A stretch of DNA of 64,000 nt from Jacaranda mimosifolia (GCA_018894105.1 CM032117.1:51556503-51620502); one strand, 5' to 3'; positions 36,900-48,357 are shown, counted from the stretch's first letter. Translations and numbers: made by a program. Notes: generated by a model not told the origin, from the letters alone.

Positions 36900-38340
36900 A
36901 TCGGGGTCGAGTGCCCAGCTAGAACAAGTGGTCACCCTAACCATGCCCCAATTGATACAGCTCATTAGCGAGCAAATATCAGCCTAAATTTCTGCTCAAC
37001 TTTTTTCGGCTTTGAATCGACATGCCGTGCAGCTAAAGTCGGCGGCCAGTGCAACTCTACAGCCCGCGCCCCTGGAGGAGAGACCATCCAAAGAAAATTA
37101 AGACCGACCGGAGCCCAGAAGGTTTCCCTCGAGATGTGAAGTTAGCTCGGACCGTTTCTCAAGAGAAATGGCCCTGCCCATCCCCTCGAAGAGGTTGCAT
37201 TTTCAGTTGACCACGGCATTTGACCTATTTGAGCCCCGCAGCACGATAGGGTCGAGTGCTCGAGACCCCACCCTCACAGAAACATATCCCAAGCCAACAT
37301 GGAGGAATAAGATGAAGTATCCCACCAAGTCTAACAGCTGAACAGGCGATTAGAAGAGATCTGGAGGAGAAACATAGAGATAAATCACTACTAGGAGGGA
37401 CCGCTGAGGTTCTGAAAAGAGAGAGATTTAACATTTGTCCGGGAGATTATCGACGAGCGCATCGCCGTCGATGGCAAAGTCCCAATAGGCCTGCCCAGAT
37501 ATGATGGCTTGTCGGACCCAAACGAGCATTTGATGCAATTTGAACATATGATGTAGTTGCATGGGCATAGCGATTACATCCACGCTAAGATGCTGGTGAC
37601 AACCTTTCAGGGGATAACGCTCGACTGGTTCGTCAAGCTGGAGCCGGCGTTGATATACTCATACGACCAGTTGTGCGACAAATTTCTGCAGTAGTTTGCA
37701 AGTAAGAGAAAGGCAAAGCTCCTATACCTACATACACACAGTGAAATAGAATGAAGGAGAATCCCTTCGAGACTTTTCTACCAAGTTTAGCATGGAAGTG
37801 CTGAAGATTGATAGCCCTCGGATAGAATTCCTGATCAACGTGTTGTTCTTAGGCCTCCGACACAAGGAGTATGCCAATGCATTGGTGCGCGAGCATCCTA
37901 GGTCGATGGAAGAGCTCTTCGACCTCACTGAAAGATACATGACTTAGGAGGACATGAATAGACTAAAATATGGGAATCCTGAGGTCGATAAGAAAAAGAA
38001 CAAGGAGAAAAATAACTGCCAGTTTAGGAAAGGTCGTCGATCCCCCATTAAACGCTTCCATGATTATACTCCACTTAACCTCCCGAGGAAGGAGGTGTTA
38101 TTTGCTATCCAACACGACAACCACCTTAAGAGGCCTAGAAAGCTGACCGAGACTGAAGCCATGAAAAAGTCAAGAAGTACTACCATTTTCATAAGCAAAA
38201 GGGACACGACACAGAAGACTGTTTCAATCTGCACGATGATATTGAGAGACTGATTAGACAGGGCCATCTCAAGAAATACATTGACGAGCATGCCAGACGC
38301 GAAAGAGGGCAAAACCGACCAGACTCAGCATAGAGAAACG
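36900..38340 (+). pseudogene. Degraded gag
   Basis: From about 37430 a frame resembles plant retrotransposon gag: LPRYDGLSDPNEHLMQFEHM at 37487-37550, a FQGITLDWFVKLEP block at 37600-37650, then a SLRDF-TKFS block and a FLGLRHKEYANALV block to about 37890. At 38168-38225 a YYHFHKQKGHDTEDCFNLHD segment corresponds to the gag zinc knuckle, but the first Cys is Tyr. Stops near 37555, 37695, 37750 and 37946 break it. Gag would form the particle core. Confidence 0.75.
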
Positions 38341-38539
38341 TCAGCTAGCCTAAGAAGAGAAGATAAAGGAAAGAAACCTACCCAAGAGCCCCACCTACCC
38401 ATTTGAGGAGTCATCGACATGATTGCGGGAGGTCCTACTAAGGGGGAATCAAAATCCGCTAGAAAGCAAACCCAAAGGTAAGTAGAATCGACCAAATCAA
38501 CCCAAGTTGAAACGATTTCCAGCTCTCAACCAATGCAGA

Positions 38540-39010
38540 GCCAATTTCCTTTCCCGAGTCTGACCTCGATCATATGGAGAACAGAGGAGTCGACCGCAAG
38601 ATAGACTACCCCATGGTAGTAGCGCTTGAAATAGCCAATTTCGAAGTAAGAAAGATTCTGGTCGATAATGGCAGCTTTGTGAACATTATATTTTTGTCTA
38701 CCTTAAAAAGAATGAATTTTGGGCAATTAAAGTTTGAGCCATTTCGTATGTCGCTGGTCAGATTTGGGGGTTTGGAGATCATCCCATAGGGATCCATTAA
38801 CCTATCCACGTCATTTGGACAAGCTATTCACTGCAGAACATTAATGATAAACTACCTTGTAGTTGACGCTCCCTTCGCCTACAACGTTATCATGGGTCAA
38901 CCTGTCCTAAATGACTTCAAGGCCATTGTCTCGACCTACCATATGAAGATCAAATTCCCAACCCTAGCAAGAGTATGAGAGCTGTTGTGCAACGATAATA
39001 AAGCATGGCG
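38540..39010 (+). pseudogene. Degraded retropepsin-type protease
   Basis: The frame at 38574-38789 contains FEVRKILVDNGSFVNIIFLS, matching the Tat-lineage protease active-site region (D-x-G-S). After a stop at 38788 the frame resumes with VVDAPFAYNVIMGQPVLNDF and TYHMKIKFPT, the C-terminal half of the same domain. It would cleave Gag-Pol. Inactive here through stops. Confidence 0.8.
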
Positions 39011-39229
39011 ATGCTACACCATTTCAGTCAAGTCCACTGAGTAGAAGACCCGACCTTAGTTGAAGCCCTTGGGGGATGCCCCTGTAGCGAAACCCGAGAA
39101 AGGAACTGCATCTAAGAAAAGAAAACTAGAAGAGACCCGGGTCGGGCCCATTGGGGAGTTCAAAAAGATCAAACTAGAACCTGGAAACCCTGACAAGACC
39201 ACTCAGATTGGGAACGATATAGGCCACCG

Positions 39230-40053
39230 TCTGGAATGCCTCATGGTCAATTTCCTCTGAAGAAACATCGATGTGTTCGCATGGAAAGCTTCCGACCTCC
39301 AAGGAATCGACCCAAGTGTTATTGTCCATCATCTCAATGTGGACCCCTCCTATAAATCGGTGAGGCAAAAGACAAGAACCTTCAATGCTGAGGATCCCAA
39401 ATTATCGAAGAGGAGGTCAACAAACTATTAGAGGCATGATATGTTGTAGAAATTCAATACCCCTCTTGGCTTTGTAATTTTGTACTCGTCCCTAAGAATG
39501 AGGGAAAATGGCGTATGTGTAATGATTTCACTTACTTGAATAAAGCTTGCCCTAAAGATCCTTACCCTCTGCTTCGCATAGATTTATTGGTGGATTCCAC
39601 GGCCGGTTGTGAGTTATTGAGTATAATGGATGCCTCCCAAGGCTACTATCAAATATTCATAGCACCCGAGGATAGGGACAAGACTTTTTTCGTCGTCCCT
39701 AATAGGTATACTGTTTCTTAGTCATGCCTTTCGGACTTAAAAACGTGGGGTCACCATATCAAAGATTAGTCAACTTTATGTTCAAAAGAGAGATTGGGAA
39801 ATTGATGGAGGTCTACATCGATAACATGATTGTCAAAACAGAGAAAGCCGAGGATTACCTAATCGACCTCGACCTCGACCTCGACCTCGACCACACCTTT
39901 TCTATACTGAGGGCGTTCGGTATGAAACTCAATCCTAATAAGTGCATCTTCGTGGTTCGAAGAGACAACTTCTTAAGCTACATGGTCAGTCAGAAGGGGA
40001 TCGAAGCGAACCCGCAAAAGATCCAGGCAGTTTTGGACATTGCCCCACCCTAA
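39230..40053 (+). pseudogene. Degraded reverse transcriptase with YIDN motif
   Basis: Blocks in order: DVFAWKASDLQGIDPSVI (39268-39325), KWRMCNDFTYLNKACPKDPY (39500-39560), LLSIMDASQGYYQIFIAPED (39615-39675), MPFGLKNVGSPYQRLVN (39724-39775) and VYIDNMIVKT at 39811-39840. The normal catalytic box is YxDD; here the second Asp codon (39823-39825) is AAC, Asn. A frame change follows the first block, and a stop at 39719-39721 separates the fingers from the palm. A short in-frame CGACCT repeat (about 39863-39893) inserts extra Asp-Leu pairs before HTF. Confidence 0.88.
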
Positions 40054-40149
40054 ACGGTTCGAGACATGCAGTGCCTAGTCGGCAAGATAATGGCCCTCGG
40101 CAGATTTATTGCATAGCTCCCCGACAAGAGTTTTTCTTTTTTCAAAATC

Positions 40150-40660
40150 CTTTGAAATGCGAAAAAATGTGGATTCCAATATAGATCGAACAGTGTGACC
40201 AAGCTCTCATCGAATTGAAGCAATACCTTTCCTCGCCACCCATGCTTGTCAAGCTCGAGCTGGGGGGAGTTTTGCAACTCTATCTGGCCGTGTCCACCGC
40301 CTCGATCAGTTCAGTATTGGCCTCAATGAGAGACGAAACTTACCGACTTGTTTATTACTGCAGTAGGGCCCTGCAGGGGCCTGAGCACAATTACCTGAAG
40401 ATCGAGAAGTTTTCCCTCGCCCTCGTTACAGTAGCACGAAAGTTGTGACCTTACTTCTAGTCTCATACGATCATAGTGCTAACGAATCAGCTATTAAAGT
40501 AGGTGTTGTCGAAGTCAGACACATTAGGAAGACTCACCAAATGGGCCATCGAGCTCTGGGAGTTTGACATCACATTTCACCCGTGGATGGGCATAAAAGT
40601 ACAGGTTCTGGCCAATTTTGTCGCCGAAAGGCTCGACCTCCCCGACCAGCTCGATCGGAA
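40150..40660 (+). pseudogene. Degraded RNase H (first, Ty3-type)
   Basis: The frame at 40215-40448 contains QLYLAVSTASISSVLASMRD, YYCSRALQGPEHNYLKIEKF and SLALVTVARKL, the standard connection/RNase H region after Ty3 reverse transcriptase. The expected first acidic residue in the LYLA(V) block reads as in many Tat elements (AVS). The stop at 40446 interrupts it before the GRLTKWAIEL and ADF(V)AE blocks at about 40530-40630. Confidence 0.75.
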
Positions 40661-40667
40661 TTCCTCC

Positions 40668-41155
40668 ATTTAGACATTACACGTTAACAGTTCATCAACT
40701 ACCTCGGGAGGCAGAATTGGTGTTTCACTTCGGTCCCCATTTGCTAAAGAGTATATTTTACAATAAAACTCAACTTCTCGATAACTAACAATGAAGTAAA
40801 GTATGAAGCTCTCATCGCCGGGATGAACATGGCAGCAGCTCGGGGAGTCGAGCAGCTAGTCACAATCACCAATTCCCAGCTGGTGGCAGAGTAGGTCGAA
40901 GGAAACTTCGAAGCTAAAGAGGCCAAGATGAGCCAGTACTTGTCTGAGGTGAAACGGTTATAGCAGTTGTTCAAGAACTTCACCTTAAGCCAAGTACCTC
41001 AAGCAGAAAATGAGCGGGCAGATGTACTCTCAAAGTTTGCCAGCTCGACAAGAGGAACTAGAGAAAGAACCATAACGTTCTTGGTGGCTAGCAAACCATC
41101 TATCCATACTAGTGACCAGAATCTTGTCGGAAGCATCGATGAGGCAGCTCCCTTC
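40668..41155 (+). pseudogene. Degraded second (archaeal-type) RNase H
   Basis: Across frames the sequence gives a SSTTSGGRIGVSLRSP block (about 40690-40740), YEALIAGMNMAAARGVEQLV (40803-40862), NSQLVAE, GNFEAKEAKMSQYLSEVKRL (40900-40960) and AENERADVLSKFASSTRGTR (41008-41065). This second RNase H between the first RNase H and integrase is diagnostic for the Tat lineage. The usual D of the SDSQL box is N here. Stops lie at about 40674, 40893 and 40961. Confidence 0.8.
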
Positions 41156-41264
41156 TGAAAATACCCAATCAAGCTCTACTTAAGCCAAGGCACAATCCTC
41201 AACGACAGGATTGAGGCTTGCAGGCTTAGTGGACAAACAGCTAAATTCGCCCTCGATGAGCACT

Positions 41265-42385
41265 GACAGCTTTACATGAGGTCGATATCGAGACCACCCA
41301 TTAAATACTTAACACCCGATGAAGCAAATAAAGTCCTTCACGAGATTCATGTTGGCATTTGTGGTAATCAGTCCGGAGGTCGTTCCTTGGCCCACAAAGT
41401 TATTCGATATGGGTATTTCTGGCCCACCTTATTAAAAGATTTGGTCGACTTTGCTAGAAAGTGCCCATCCTGCCAGTTTCACTCGAACACACAACACCAG
41501 CCCGCAACGTTGATGGTAAACATCTAGATCACATGGCCATTCGACCAGTGAGGGATCAAGACAGTAGGATCTCTACTAAAAATATCCAGCCAACGAAAAT
41601 TTATCATCGTTGCAATCGAGTACTTCACTAAATAGGTCGAGGCAGAAGCAGTTCCGAAGATCATTGACGCAGCCATCAAGAGCTTCATTTGGAAGAACAT
41701 AATCTGTCATTTCGGCCTGCCTAAAGTCTTGATCTTAGGTAATGAGACTCAATTGCAAAGCAAGAACATGAGAAAATGGTGCGAGGCCTTAGGAATCTGC
41801 TAACACTTTACCTCGGTAGGAAACCCCTACGCTAATGGTCAGACGGAGTTCACGAACAGAACAGTCCTCGATTACCTCAAAGCTCGAATAGAGGGAACAA
41901 GAACAAGCTGGGCGGACGACCTCCCCAGGGTGCTGTGGGCATACAGAACTACACCTCGAACAGCCACAGGCTACAGCCTTGATAGCTTGGTCTACAGCTC
42001 AAAAGCAGTGATTCCATCCGAGCTGGTGCAACACACGACCCGAGTGATCCATTATAACCTGGTCAAAAAATTGACAGAAAAGGCCCTTGATCTCATCACC
42101 ATCGACGAACTGCGGCACACACCCTACAACACAATGCAACAATACCGGTAAAAAATGATGGAACATTACAATAAAATAGTTCGACAGCATAGCTTCAAAG
42201 TCGAAGACCTAGTCCTTAAGAAAGTCAAAGTATCGAGAAATGTGGGAAAACTTGACCTAAAATGGGAGAGACCTTACTTCATAGTCAAAGTGTCAAAACA
42301 CAACGTATACCGACTAGCAAACACGCAAGGAAACGAACTACCGCGACCTTGGAATGCTGTAAATCTAAAGAAATTTAATGTATAA
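41265..42385 (+). pseudogene. Degraded integrase
   Basis: Zinc-binding region at 41339-41490: EIHVGICGNQSGGRSLAHKV and later CPSC. The second His of the HHCC set (usually GNH) reads Gln. The core includes QRKFIIVAIEYFTK (41590-41632), HFGLPKVLI (41710-41735), NPYANGQTEFTNRT (41822-41863) and WAYRTTPRTATGYS (41936-41977). The first catalytic Asp position reads Lys and the second appears changed in the LGNETQL block, while the Glu of GQTEF remains. The C-terminal domain runs to a stop at 42383-42385. It would insert the cDNA, but is clearly inactive here. Confidence 0.85.
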
Positions 42386-42463
42386 AAAGGCCACCGATCT
42401 CCATTGTATTTCCTCGCAACAATAAAAATTTATGACACATCCCGCAAATACCTACTTGCACAA

Positions 42464-42860
42464 ATTGATCATTTAGTGTCGACCTCGTAGTCGACCAAGC
42501 AGGCTTCTAGCCGCCAAGTCCAAGCTTCTCATCCAAGACCAAATAAATGAATTGATCGTTTAGTGTTGACCCCATAGTTGACCAAGCAGGCTTTTAGCCG
42601 CTAAGTCAAGGCTTTTTAGCCAAGACCAAATAAACGAGTTCATCGTTTAATGTCGACCACGAAATCAGCCCAGCAGGCTTCTAGCCTCCAAGTCAAGGTT
42701 TCACAGCCAAGACCAAATAAACGTGTTCATCGTTTAGTGTCGACCACGAAATCGGCATAGCAGGCTTCCGGTCGCTAAGATAAGGCTCCACAGGCGAGAT
42801 TAAGCAAATGATTTGATTGATTGCAATCGACCCTGTAGTCGATCAAAAGGACCTCGAGCC
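42464..42860. repeat. 87-bp tandem repeat between integrase and antisense ORF
   Basis: Units beginning RTTSATCGTTTAGTGTCGAC start at 42464, 42551, 42638 and 42725, exactly 87 bases apart, with a degenerate fifth start near 42812. Each contains CAGGCTTCTAGCCGCCAAGT and CCAAGACCAAATAAA. Variable-length tandem arrays in the untranslated 3' region are usual for Tat-lineage elements. Confidence 0.88.
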
Positions 42861-43132
42861 GATAAATTAAAGACACATAATGTGAATTAAAATGTGTCCT
42901 AGTTTAAGTCATCATAGTTCATTTGGTGACGATCTTGAACTAATTTTACCAAAATTTGATAGCACAAAAGCAACCGAATTACTTACTCAAGAACAATTAT
43001 GTTTCAAAAAAATAAATATGTTAAAAGAGCAGAAAAGAGTACTTCATTCAAGTTTAACATTCTCAGTTACAACCGTCAAATAAGCCGAAAAAAAAAAAAA
43101 GAAAGAGAACAGAATACATCAAAAGAGGAGCA

Positions 43133-45660
43133 TCAGCTCGACCTAGTGCCCTCATCGTGCCCTCCTCGAGCATCGTTCTCAATTGCTTGATCAAGCTCAT
43201 CGCTCGAGGGAATTGGAATAGGAACCACCACGCGCCTGTTCGCCCTGGGCTTGGGCATCGCAACAGCAACAAGAACGATGGCAGTTGCCGATTGAGAAAG
43301 CCTTACCTCGTCGGCCAAAAAACCTCTCCCGAGTGGAGGAAGGTACTCCGCAGCATCGACCATGTCATCCTGAAGCTCAAACGCAAACTCACTCGCAAAG
43401 GCAAACTCCTTCGCCACCTCATCCAGCTTTTTCGCCACCTCAGCCTGCCTTCTTCTGTGCCTCGATCAAAGGCACGGCAAGCGAAGCCTCTGCAACCCCC
43501 TCGACCGCAAGAGCCTCCGCAGCTCCCTCTTCAGCATCGGCCTCCTCGTCCTTAGGGTACGGCTACAACTACTCATCCAGGATGGGGCTGATGCAATCCC
43601 TATCCTCAGGTAGAAAAGAATAGCCCAGGAACTGTAGCTGCTTGATCGCCTTCTCGAATGCATTCCTGGCATCATCTAAAGAGAACACAACGCTCGCATC
43701 TTGAAATGCCGAGCATATCATGAACTGCTGCATGGCCTCTCGCAACATCAACGACATCTTTCTGAAGAATTCAGCCCAAGCCTCTTGGAGCGCTGCGTTT
43801 CGACCAACTGTCCGACCAGACTCATAGCCATGCTGCGCATCCATCCTGGCCTGGTTGAGTAGTTCGTCCATTCTAGTCTTTTCTTTAATGCTGGCAACCA
43901 GCTGACTATCCTTCAGACGGATGTCATTATTGAGCTCCTCGACCTCTTTATTGAGCTCATCGACCCTGCTTTGTGCAGACTCGAGCTAAGCCCTCAACGT
44001 CTCCATATCTCCACCCTCCTACAGATGCTTGCGGTCGGCAAGCACCATCTCCGACCTCCTATAAAAATGGTAGCCCATTGGCTAACCTGAAAAATAAAAT
44101 TTACTGATAAGAGAACAATACTCGACCTACAAATCAAATTTGATGACGCAACTTTATCAACCAAAACCTTACCATGTTAGAGTGATAAGCCAGAGCTCTG
44201 AGCGCAACATCCTGGCTTAGTCCCATCAATTTCTTCTGGTCAGACGCAAACAACCCGGCGATCATCACCTTTAGCGGACCAACCCCCATTGACCCTGTCG
44301 TCTCCATCGAGTATGAATTATGAACAGCCATGCTCGGCTCTATTCCGAACCTTGGAGACGACAGTTTCAGCAGCTGGAATAACACGTCGTCCCCCTACTG
44401 GCTAAATAAGTCATATCTAGAGAGTTGGCTTGACCCCGTAGCCTTCCCTTTGCCCTTCTCGACTGTTGTCCGCTCAGGAGCAGGTCCCACCTGCTCAACC
44501 ATAGATCTTTTTCCTTGACCCGCCGGGTTGCTCCCTGTGGTTGCCATGGACCGAGCGAGCGACGAAGAAGGTGTCATCTCTTCGGGCGGCGCTGCCGTAA
44601 CCAGATCAGCCCCTCGATGAGTCGCTGTAGCTAAGCGACACTGCTTATTTCTTTCAGCCCTCGCCAAATCTTATGCTCTTGACCGATTCGTGATCTCGTC
44701 TTGATCTGCCATAGCATAAAAATAAAAGGGTTAGGACCGAGCAGAAAAGACAGATAAAATAACAAATCATCGACAACACAATCTATCTAATCGATTGTCC
44801 GTTGGCAAGTCAAACTGAGCCAACGATAAGCTAGCTAACACCAAACTTCTTTCCTCGATAAACACCGAGGCCTCCACCTGACCAAACTCGACCAGGTCCC
44901 GGATGAATGTATTGGGCCAGGTCGGAGTTAAATTACCCAGCATCTCGACATGCCCCATCCACCACCCCCTCAGAATATTGAAACCCCTGGCAACTCGAAC
45001 ATATAGATAATGTTTTTTCCACTCTTGCCCGTAGGAAGAGGCCAAGGTGACAAGAAATTTACAGTGGGGTTGAGCAATGAGATAATAAAAATTTGACTCG
45101 TCGGTGCTACCCGACTTTCGGGACATGGGAAGGTGAAAAAGGTTAGAGAAGTTTGCAAAAGTAGTAGGCTAGTCGAATATGTGCATTAGAACGACAAAAC
45201 TGTATATAGTAGAGAAACAATTCGATAATAGTTGGGTTATACACACTTCTAAACCCCTAAGTAGGTCGACTATAGGACCATCTAACGGGAACCTAAGGCC
45301 ACATCTAAAGGCATCTTCGAACACAGTTATACACCCAACTAGAGGTCGATGCATCCTACTAAATGGTCTAGGCACTATAAGTTCATACTTCTCAGGGATA
45401 TGGTACAGTTGCCTAATGCGCGACAGATCGACAGGAGTTATTGTGGATACTATTTTACTATAGTGGTTGGGGGTGAATAGTCGACCATGCACAAGAGGAC
45501 CTGGCTTGGCCTAGTGTCATCCTCTCCACCATCGTGATCTCTACTCGAGCTGTCGCTGGACAAGCTACTCGACTCCTCTGACGAACCCCCAGGGCATTCA
45601 GAATGAGTAGCCTCGCTGTCCCCTCCCCAACTACCTTAAGAATTAGATAAATGTAGCATT
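43133..45660 (-). pseudogene. Antisense ORF of the retrotransposon (gypsy-type transposon domain)
   Basis: On the minus strand, starting near 45650, there is a Ser/Asp/Glu-rich N-terminus. A frame at 45492-45169 follows with RIRQLYHIPEKYELIVPRPF and GLRFPLDGPIVDLL, then 45126-44767 with NFYYLIAQPHCKFLV and GQEWKKHYLYV. This order matches the plant 'putative gypsy type transposon' (Transposase_28-like) protein found on the antisense strand of Tat elements. The C-terminal part (about 44010-43570) is helical and probably coiled-coil (DELNKEVEELNNDI; RMDELLNQARMDAQHGYESG). Stops and frameshifts break it into at least five pieces. The function of these proteins is not established; they may act as repressors or accessory factors. 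Confidence 0.7.
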
Positions 45661-46018
45661 TCTAGAGCAAAAGAGGAACATGAATGAAAGCTAAGGAAAT
45701 GACTTATTCGTTGTTGATGAAATAAGGCCCAAAGTAATAGCATGAAAAGCAATGGCTCAGAGTTCGACCAGACGTAAAGTAGTAAAAGTAAAAATTGACA
45801 CTTTAACCACACCTATTTATAAGCACCTGAGCGCAGGAAGCCTAAGCAGTTGTAATAATGGCATAACCTCCGTTCGGCGCCACGCCCAGCACGATGTAAC
45901 CATTGCATTAAATGCACAAAACCTGGGTCGATTTTCAAAAACCCTCATCGACGAACCCTCATAATTGCAACAGACTACTCCCCAATCTTTCTCGTCGATC
46001 ATCTCGTTCAGCATTCGG

Positions 46019-46030
46019 AAGTGGAGGGGA
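46019..46030 (+). other. Polypurine tract
   Basis: AAGTGGAGGGGA lies just before the 3' LTR (with TTCA between), the primer site for plus-strand synthesis. Position and purine content fit. Confidence 0.6.
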
Positions 46031-46034
46031 TTCA

Positions 46035-46791
46035 TGATATGGGATAGCCCAATAGGCTTAGCCCAAAGACCACAGACTCAAGGATGTAGCATCAGGCGCT
46101 TCTCATCCTAAGGGCCTAATTGTCCTACCGACTTTAGATCGACCTGTCATTCGACTAAGCCACAGACTGGGATTACTGGTCGACTTTTTGACCATGGTGC
46201 TCGGCCACCTCTTATGCCGCGCGCCAACCCATCATAAGGTCGACCCTATCACCGACCAGGGAGGTCGACTCTACACAGAATCAACTCTCTGCTGCATTAA
46301 ATGCCCTGACAGGCAGCATGCCTCCATATTAAAAACACGTGCCGCCCCAGTACCACTTATATTGCTACACTGGGCAGGAGGCACGCCTACAGTGTACTAT
46401 TCTGCCCATGAAACCTGGAGATGCAGCCACCTGAAATAATACAGGAATAAGAGATGACCTAATGCCTCCCATGCAAGGACAAGGATCCTTCCTGCATGTT
46501 AAGGGCATCTCAGACAAATCCCTAATAGGAGAAGCCTATAAATACCTCCCCTTCAGTCTCACTGAAGGTATGCTATTCTCTACAAAAAGCCCTAACTCTA
46601 TTGCTCATTATATCTAGTCGACCCTGTATTGACTTGAGCATCGAAGTGCCTTAGCTGAGGGCACCTCGGCTAGCCTGACGTTTGCTCGTGATTGTAGGAC
46701 TCAGCCCAACTACATCAAGAGCTCAACCATAGAGGTCGGACCTTTCAAAATTATCACTAGATCAAATTACAAGCGGTTTTCACCCTCATTA
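46035..46791 (+). repeat. 3' LTR of the Tat retrotransposon
   Basis: Collinear with 36027-36782, beginning TGATATGGGATAGCCCAATA and ending TTTTCACCCTCATTA. It carries the same TATA-like CCTATAAATACCTC at 46538-46551. Differences from the 5' LTR are mostly transitions, including several C-to-T at former CpG sites, as expected for a methylated, silenced element. Confidence 0.9.
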
Positions 46792-47077
46792 ATATATATA
46801 CACGCACATCATCCAGCTATAAATATACATACATATAATACATAAAAAAATTATTTTCACTCTACAAACCCAATAAAAAAGCAATTGGTTTGTCATTTAC
46901 AGTAAAGTTTATCTCTCCCCAAAACAAAAAAACAAATAACTCATTCTTAAATCATTTTTCATATTTTTTCAAAACAAAAAGAATCACTTAGTACATTCTC
47001 CAAATTTTTTCCTAAAAGCCCATCTCCCCGAATTTTTTTTCTAGAAAATGGTCAAAACATAAAAGAACAAGCCCTAA

Positions 47078-47453
47078 GTGTCCATTTGGTTTTATTTTCA
47101 AGTAGCATTTTCACATTTTCTACAATTTTAAATTTAAAATATATTAATCTATGCACATTTTCATCCAATAAATTTTCATTTCTATCCTAAAAAACACATT
47201 TTCCAATAGCCTATATATCTTCTCCAAATAACCTATATATTTTCTCCATTAATTTTCTTATTATTATCTCTCTTCATCTACAACCTACTAACTTTTATAT
47301 CATCACTACTTTTCCAACAACCTATTCAAATAATTATCAAAAAAAAGAAAAAAAAAATCTATCCAAATATATACTCATTTTCAACTCATTTTCTCTAACT
47401 ACTTTTTTCAAAATTTTAAAATGTTGAAAATGAAAATATAACCAAATGGACTC
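47078..47453. mobile_element. Tourist-like MITE adjacent to the split Harbinger element
   Basis: The left end GTGTCCATTTGGTTTTATTT and the complement of the right end GAGTCCATTTGGTTATATTT are inverted repeats (18 of 20). It abuts the TAA that closes the neighbouring element at 47075-47077. The base triplet after its right end is GAA (47454-47456), so the duplication is imperfect. 376 bp, non-coding. Confidence 0.65.
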
Positions 47454-47456
47454 GAA

Positions 47457-48354
47457 GTGGAGTATTCCAAATTTTCAATGAATAAGGACATGTAAAAATA
47501 ATAGAAAATAAAAATAAGAAAGACATAAAGTATAATTTTATTTTGAATACGAATCTATATTATAATTACCGATGAAGAATGATTTCTAAGATAAAAAAAG
47601 GCCTAAAGATTTAAAACCACTCGCCTTTAAATAAATTTGTAAAAACTTTTAAATAACTCACGTTTCAGATGAATTTTCAATTTCAATTTAAAGTTTGTGC
47701 AAATAGGCCAACTTGTTCATGAACTATCACCGTACGTTGAGACAAAAATTTACAAATCATAAAAGCTGTGGACCGTACTTTGTTGCTCATTTTAATTTCA
47801 CATTAAATGTTATGTCAAGCAATGTGGGTTGTCGAAATTATGTCGTCAGTTTTCTAGAAAAGGAAGAAATTGTGGGAAGCAAATATATTTTCTTTGGTTG
47901 ATAGAAGTAGAAGGAGGAAAACAACAGGGATTGAACCACAGGCAGCAGCATTTTATTTGGAGTAGATTTCACTTATCCCTTCCAAGTATGGGTGAAATTA
48001 AGATGTCCTTCCATATTTTTATTATCCTCTAAACATTTTTTTTAATAACTAGTATAATAATTATAAGGTTCCATGTAAAAAGTCATGATTAATTTGCCAT
48101 TTTTGGCCCTAAGTTTAGATTAATGGAAAATAAAAAAACTAGGGAAAAGAACATCCAACCTCCTCCTATCCCATTCCCAACAACCCACATTAATATTAGT
48201 AGATGAAGAATTTTCAATTTGGTTAACAATGTTAAAATAGTTGATGAAAAATTATTTAATATTTATAATGATCTTAAGCTAGGATTGGTAAAAGATTTTT
48301 GTTTTTTCAAGAGTGAGAATGCATTTTATCCAATTATAAGAAAAATTACATCTT
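47457..48354. other. AT-rich intergenic DNA
   Basis: No coding or repeat structure recognised. The frames at 47713-47901 and 47829-48032 have no domain support. Confidence 0.55.
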
Positions 48355-48357
48355 ATC

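Larger units (their letters stand above)
36027..46791 (+). mobile_element. Tat-lineage Ty3/gypsy LTR retrotransposon, decayed
   Basis: Two LTRs (36027-36782 and 46035-46791) bound an internal region with a primer-binding site, gag, protease, reverse transcriptase, RNase H, a second archaeal-type RNase H, integrase, tandem repeats, a decayed antisense ORF and a polypurine tract. The pol order and the second RNase H place it in the Tat lineage. ATATA flanks both sides (36022-36026 and 46792-46796), which fits a 5-bp duplication but lies in AT-rich sequence. The LTRs differ at roughly one base in ten by eye, mostly transitions, indicating an old insertion. Many stops and frameshifts rule out autonomous activity. 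Confidence 0.93.
34673..47074. mobile_element. PIF/Harbinger-type element split by a retrotransposon
   Basis: The left end GGCTCTGTTCTTCTACGTTT and the complement of the right end GGGCTTGTTCTTTTATGTTT form inverted repeats (about 16 of 21 bases). TAA flanks both ends (34670-34672 and 47075-47077), the standard 3-bp Harbinger duplication. Subterminal halves (34700-34850 and 46880-47050) share CCAAAACA/CTCCAAA-type text. Removing the retrotransposon (36027-46791 plus one 5-bp duplication) leaves about 1.6 kb, very AT-rich and without a transposase, so the element is non-autonomous. It must be older than the retrotransposon. Confidence 0.75.
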
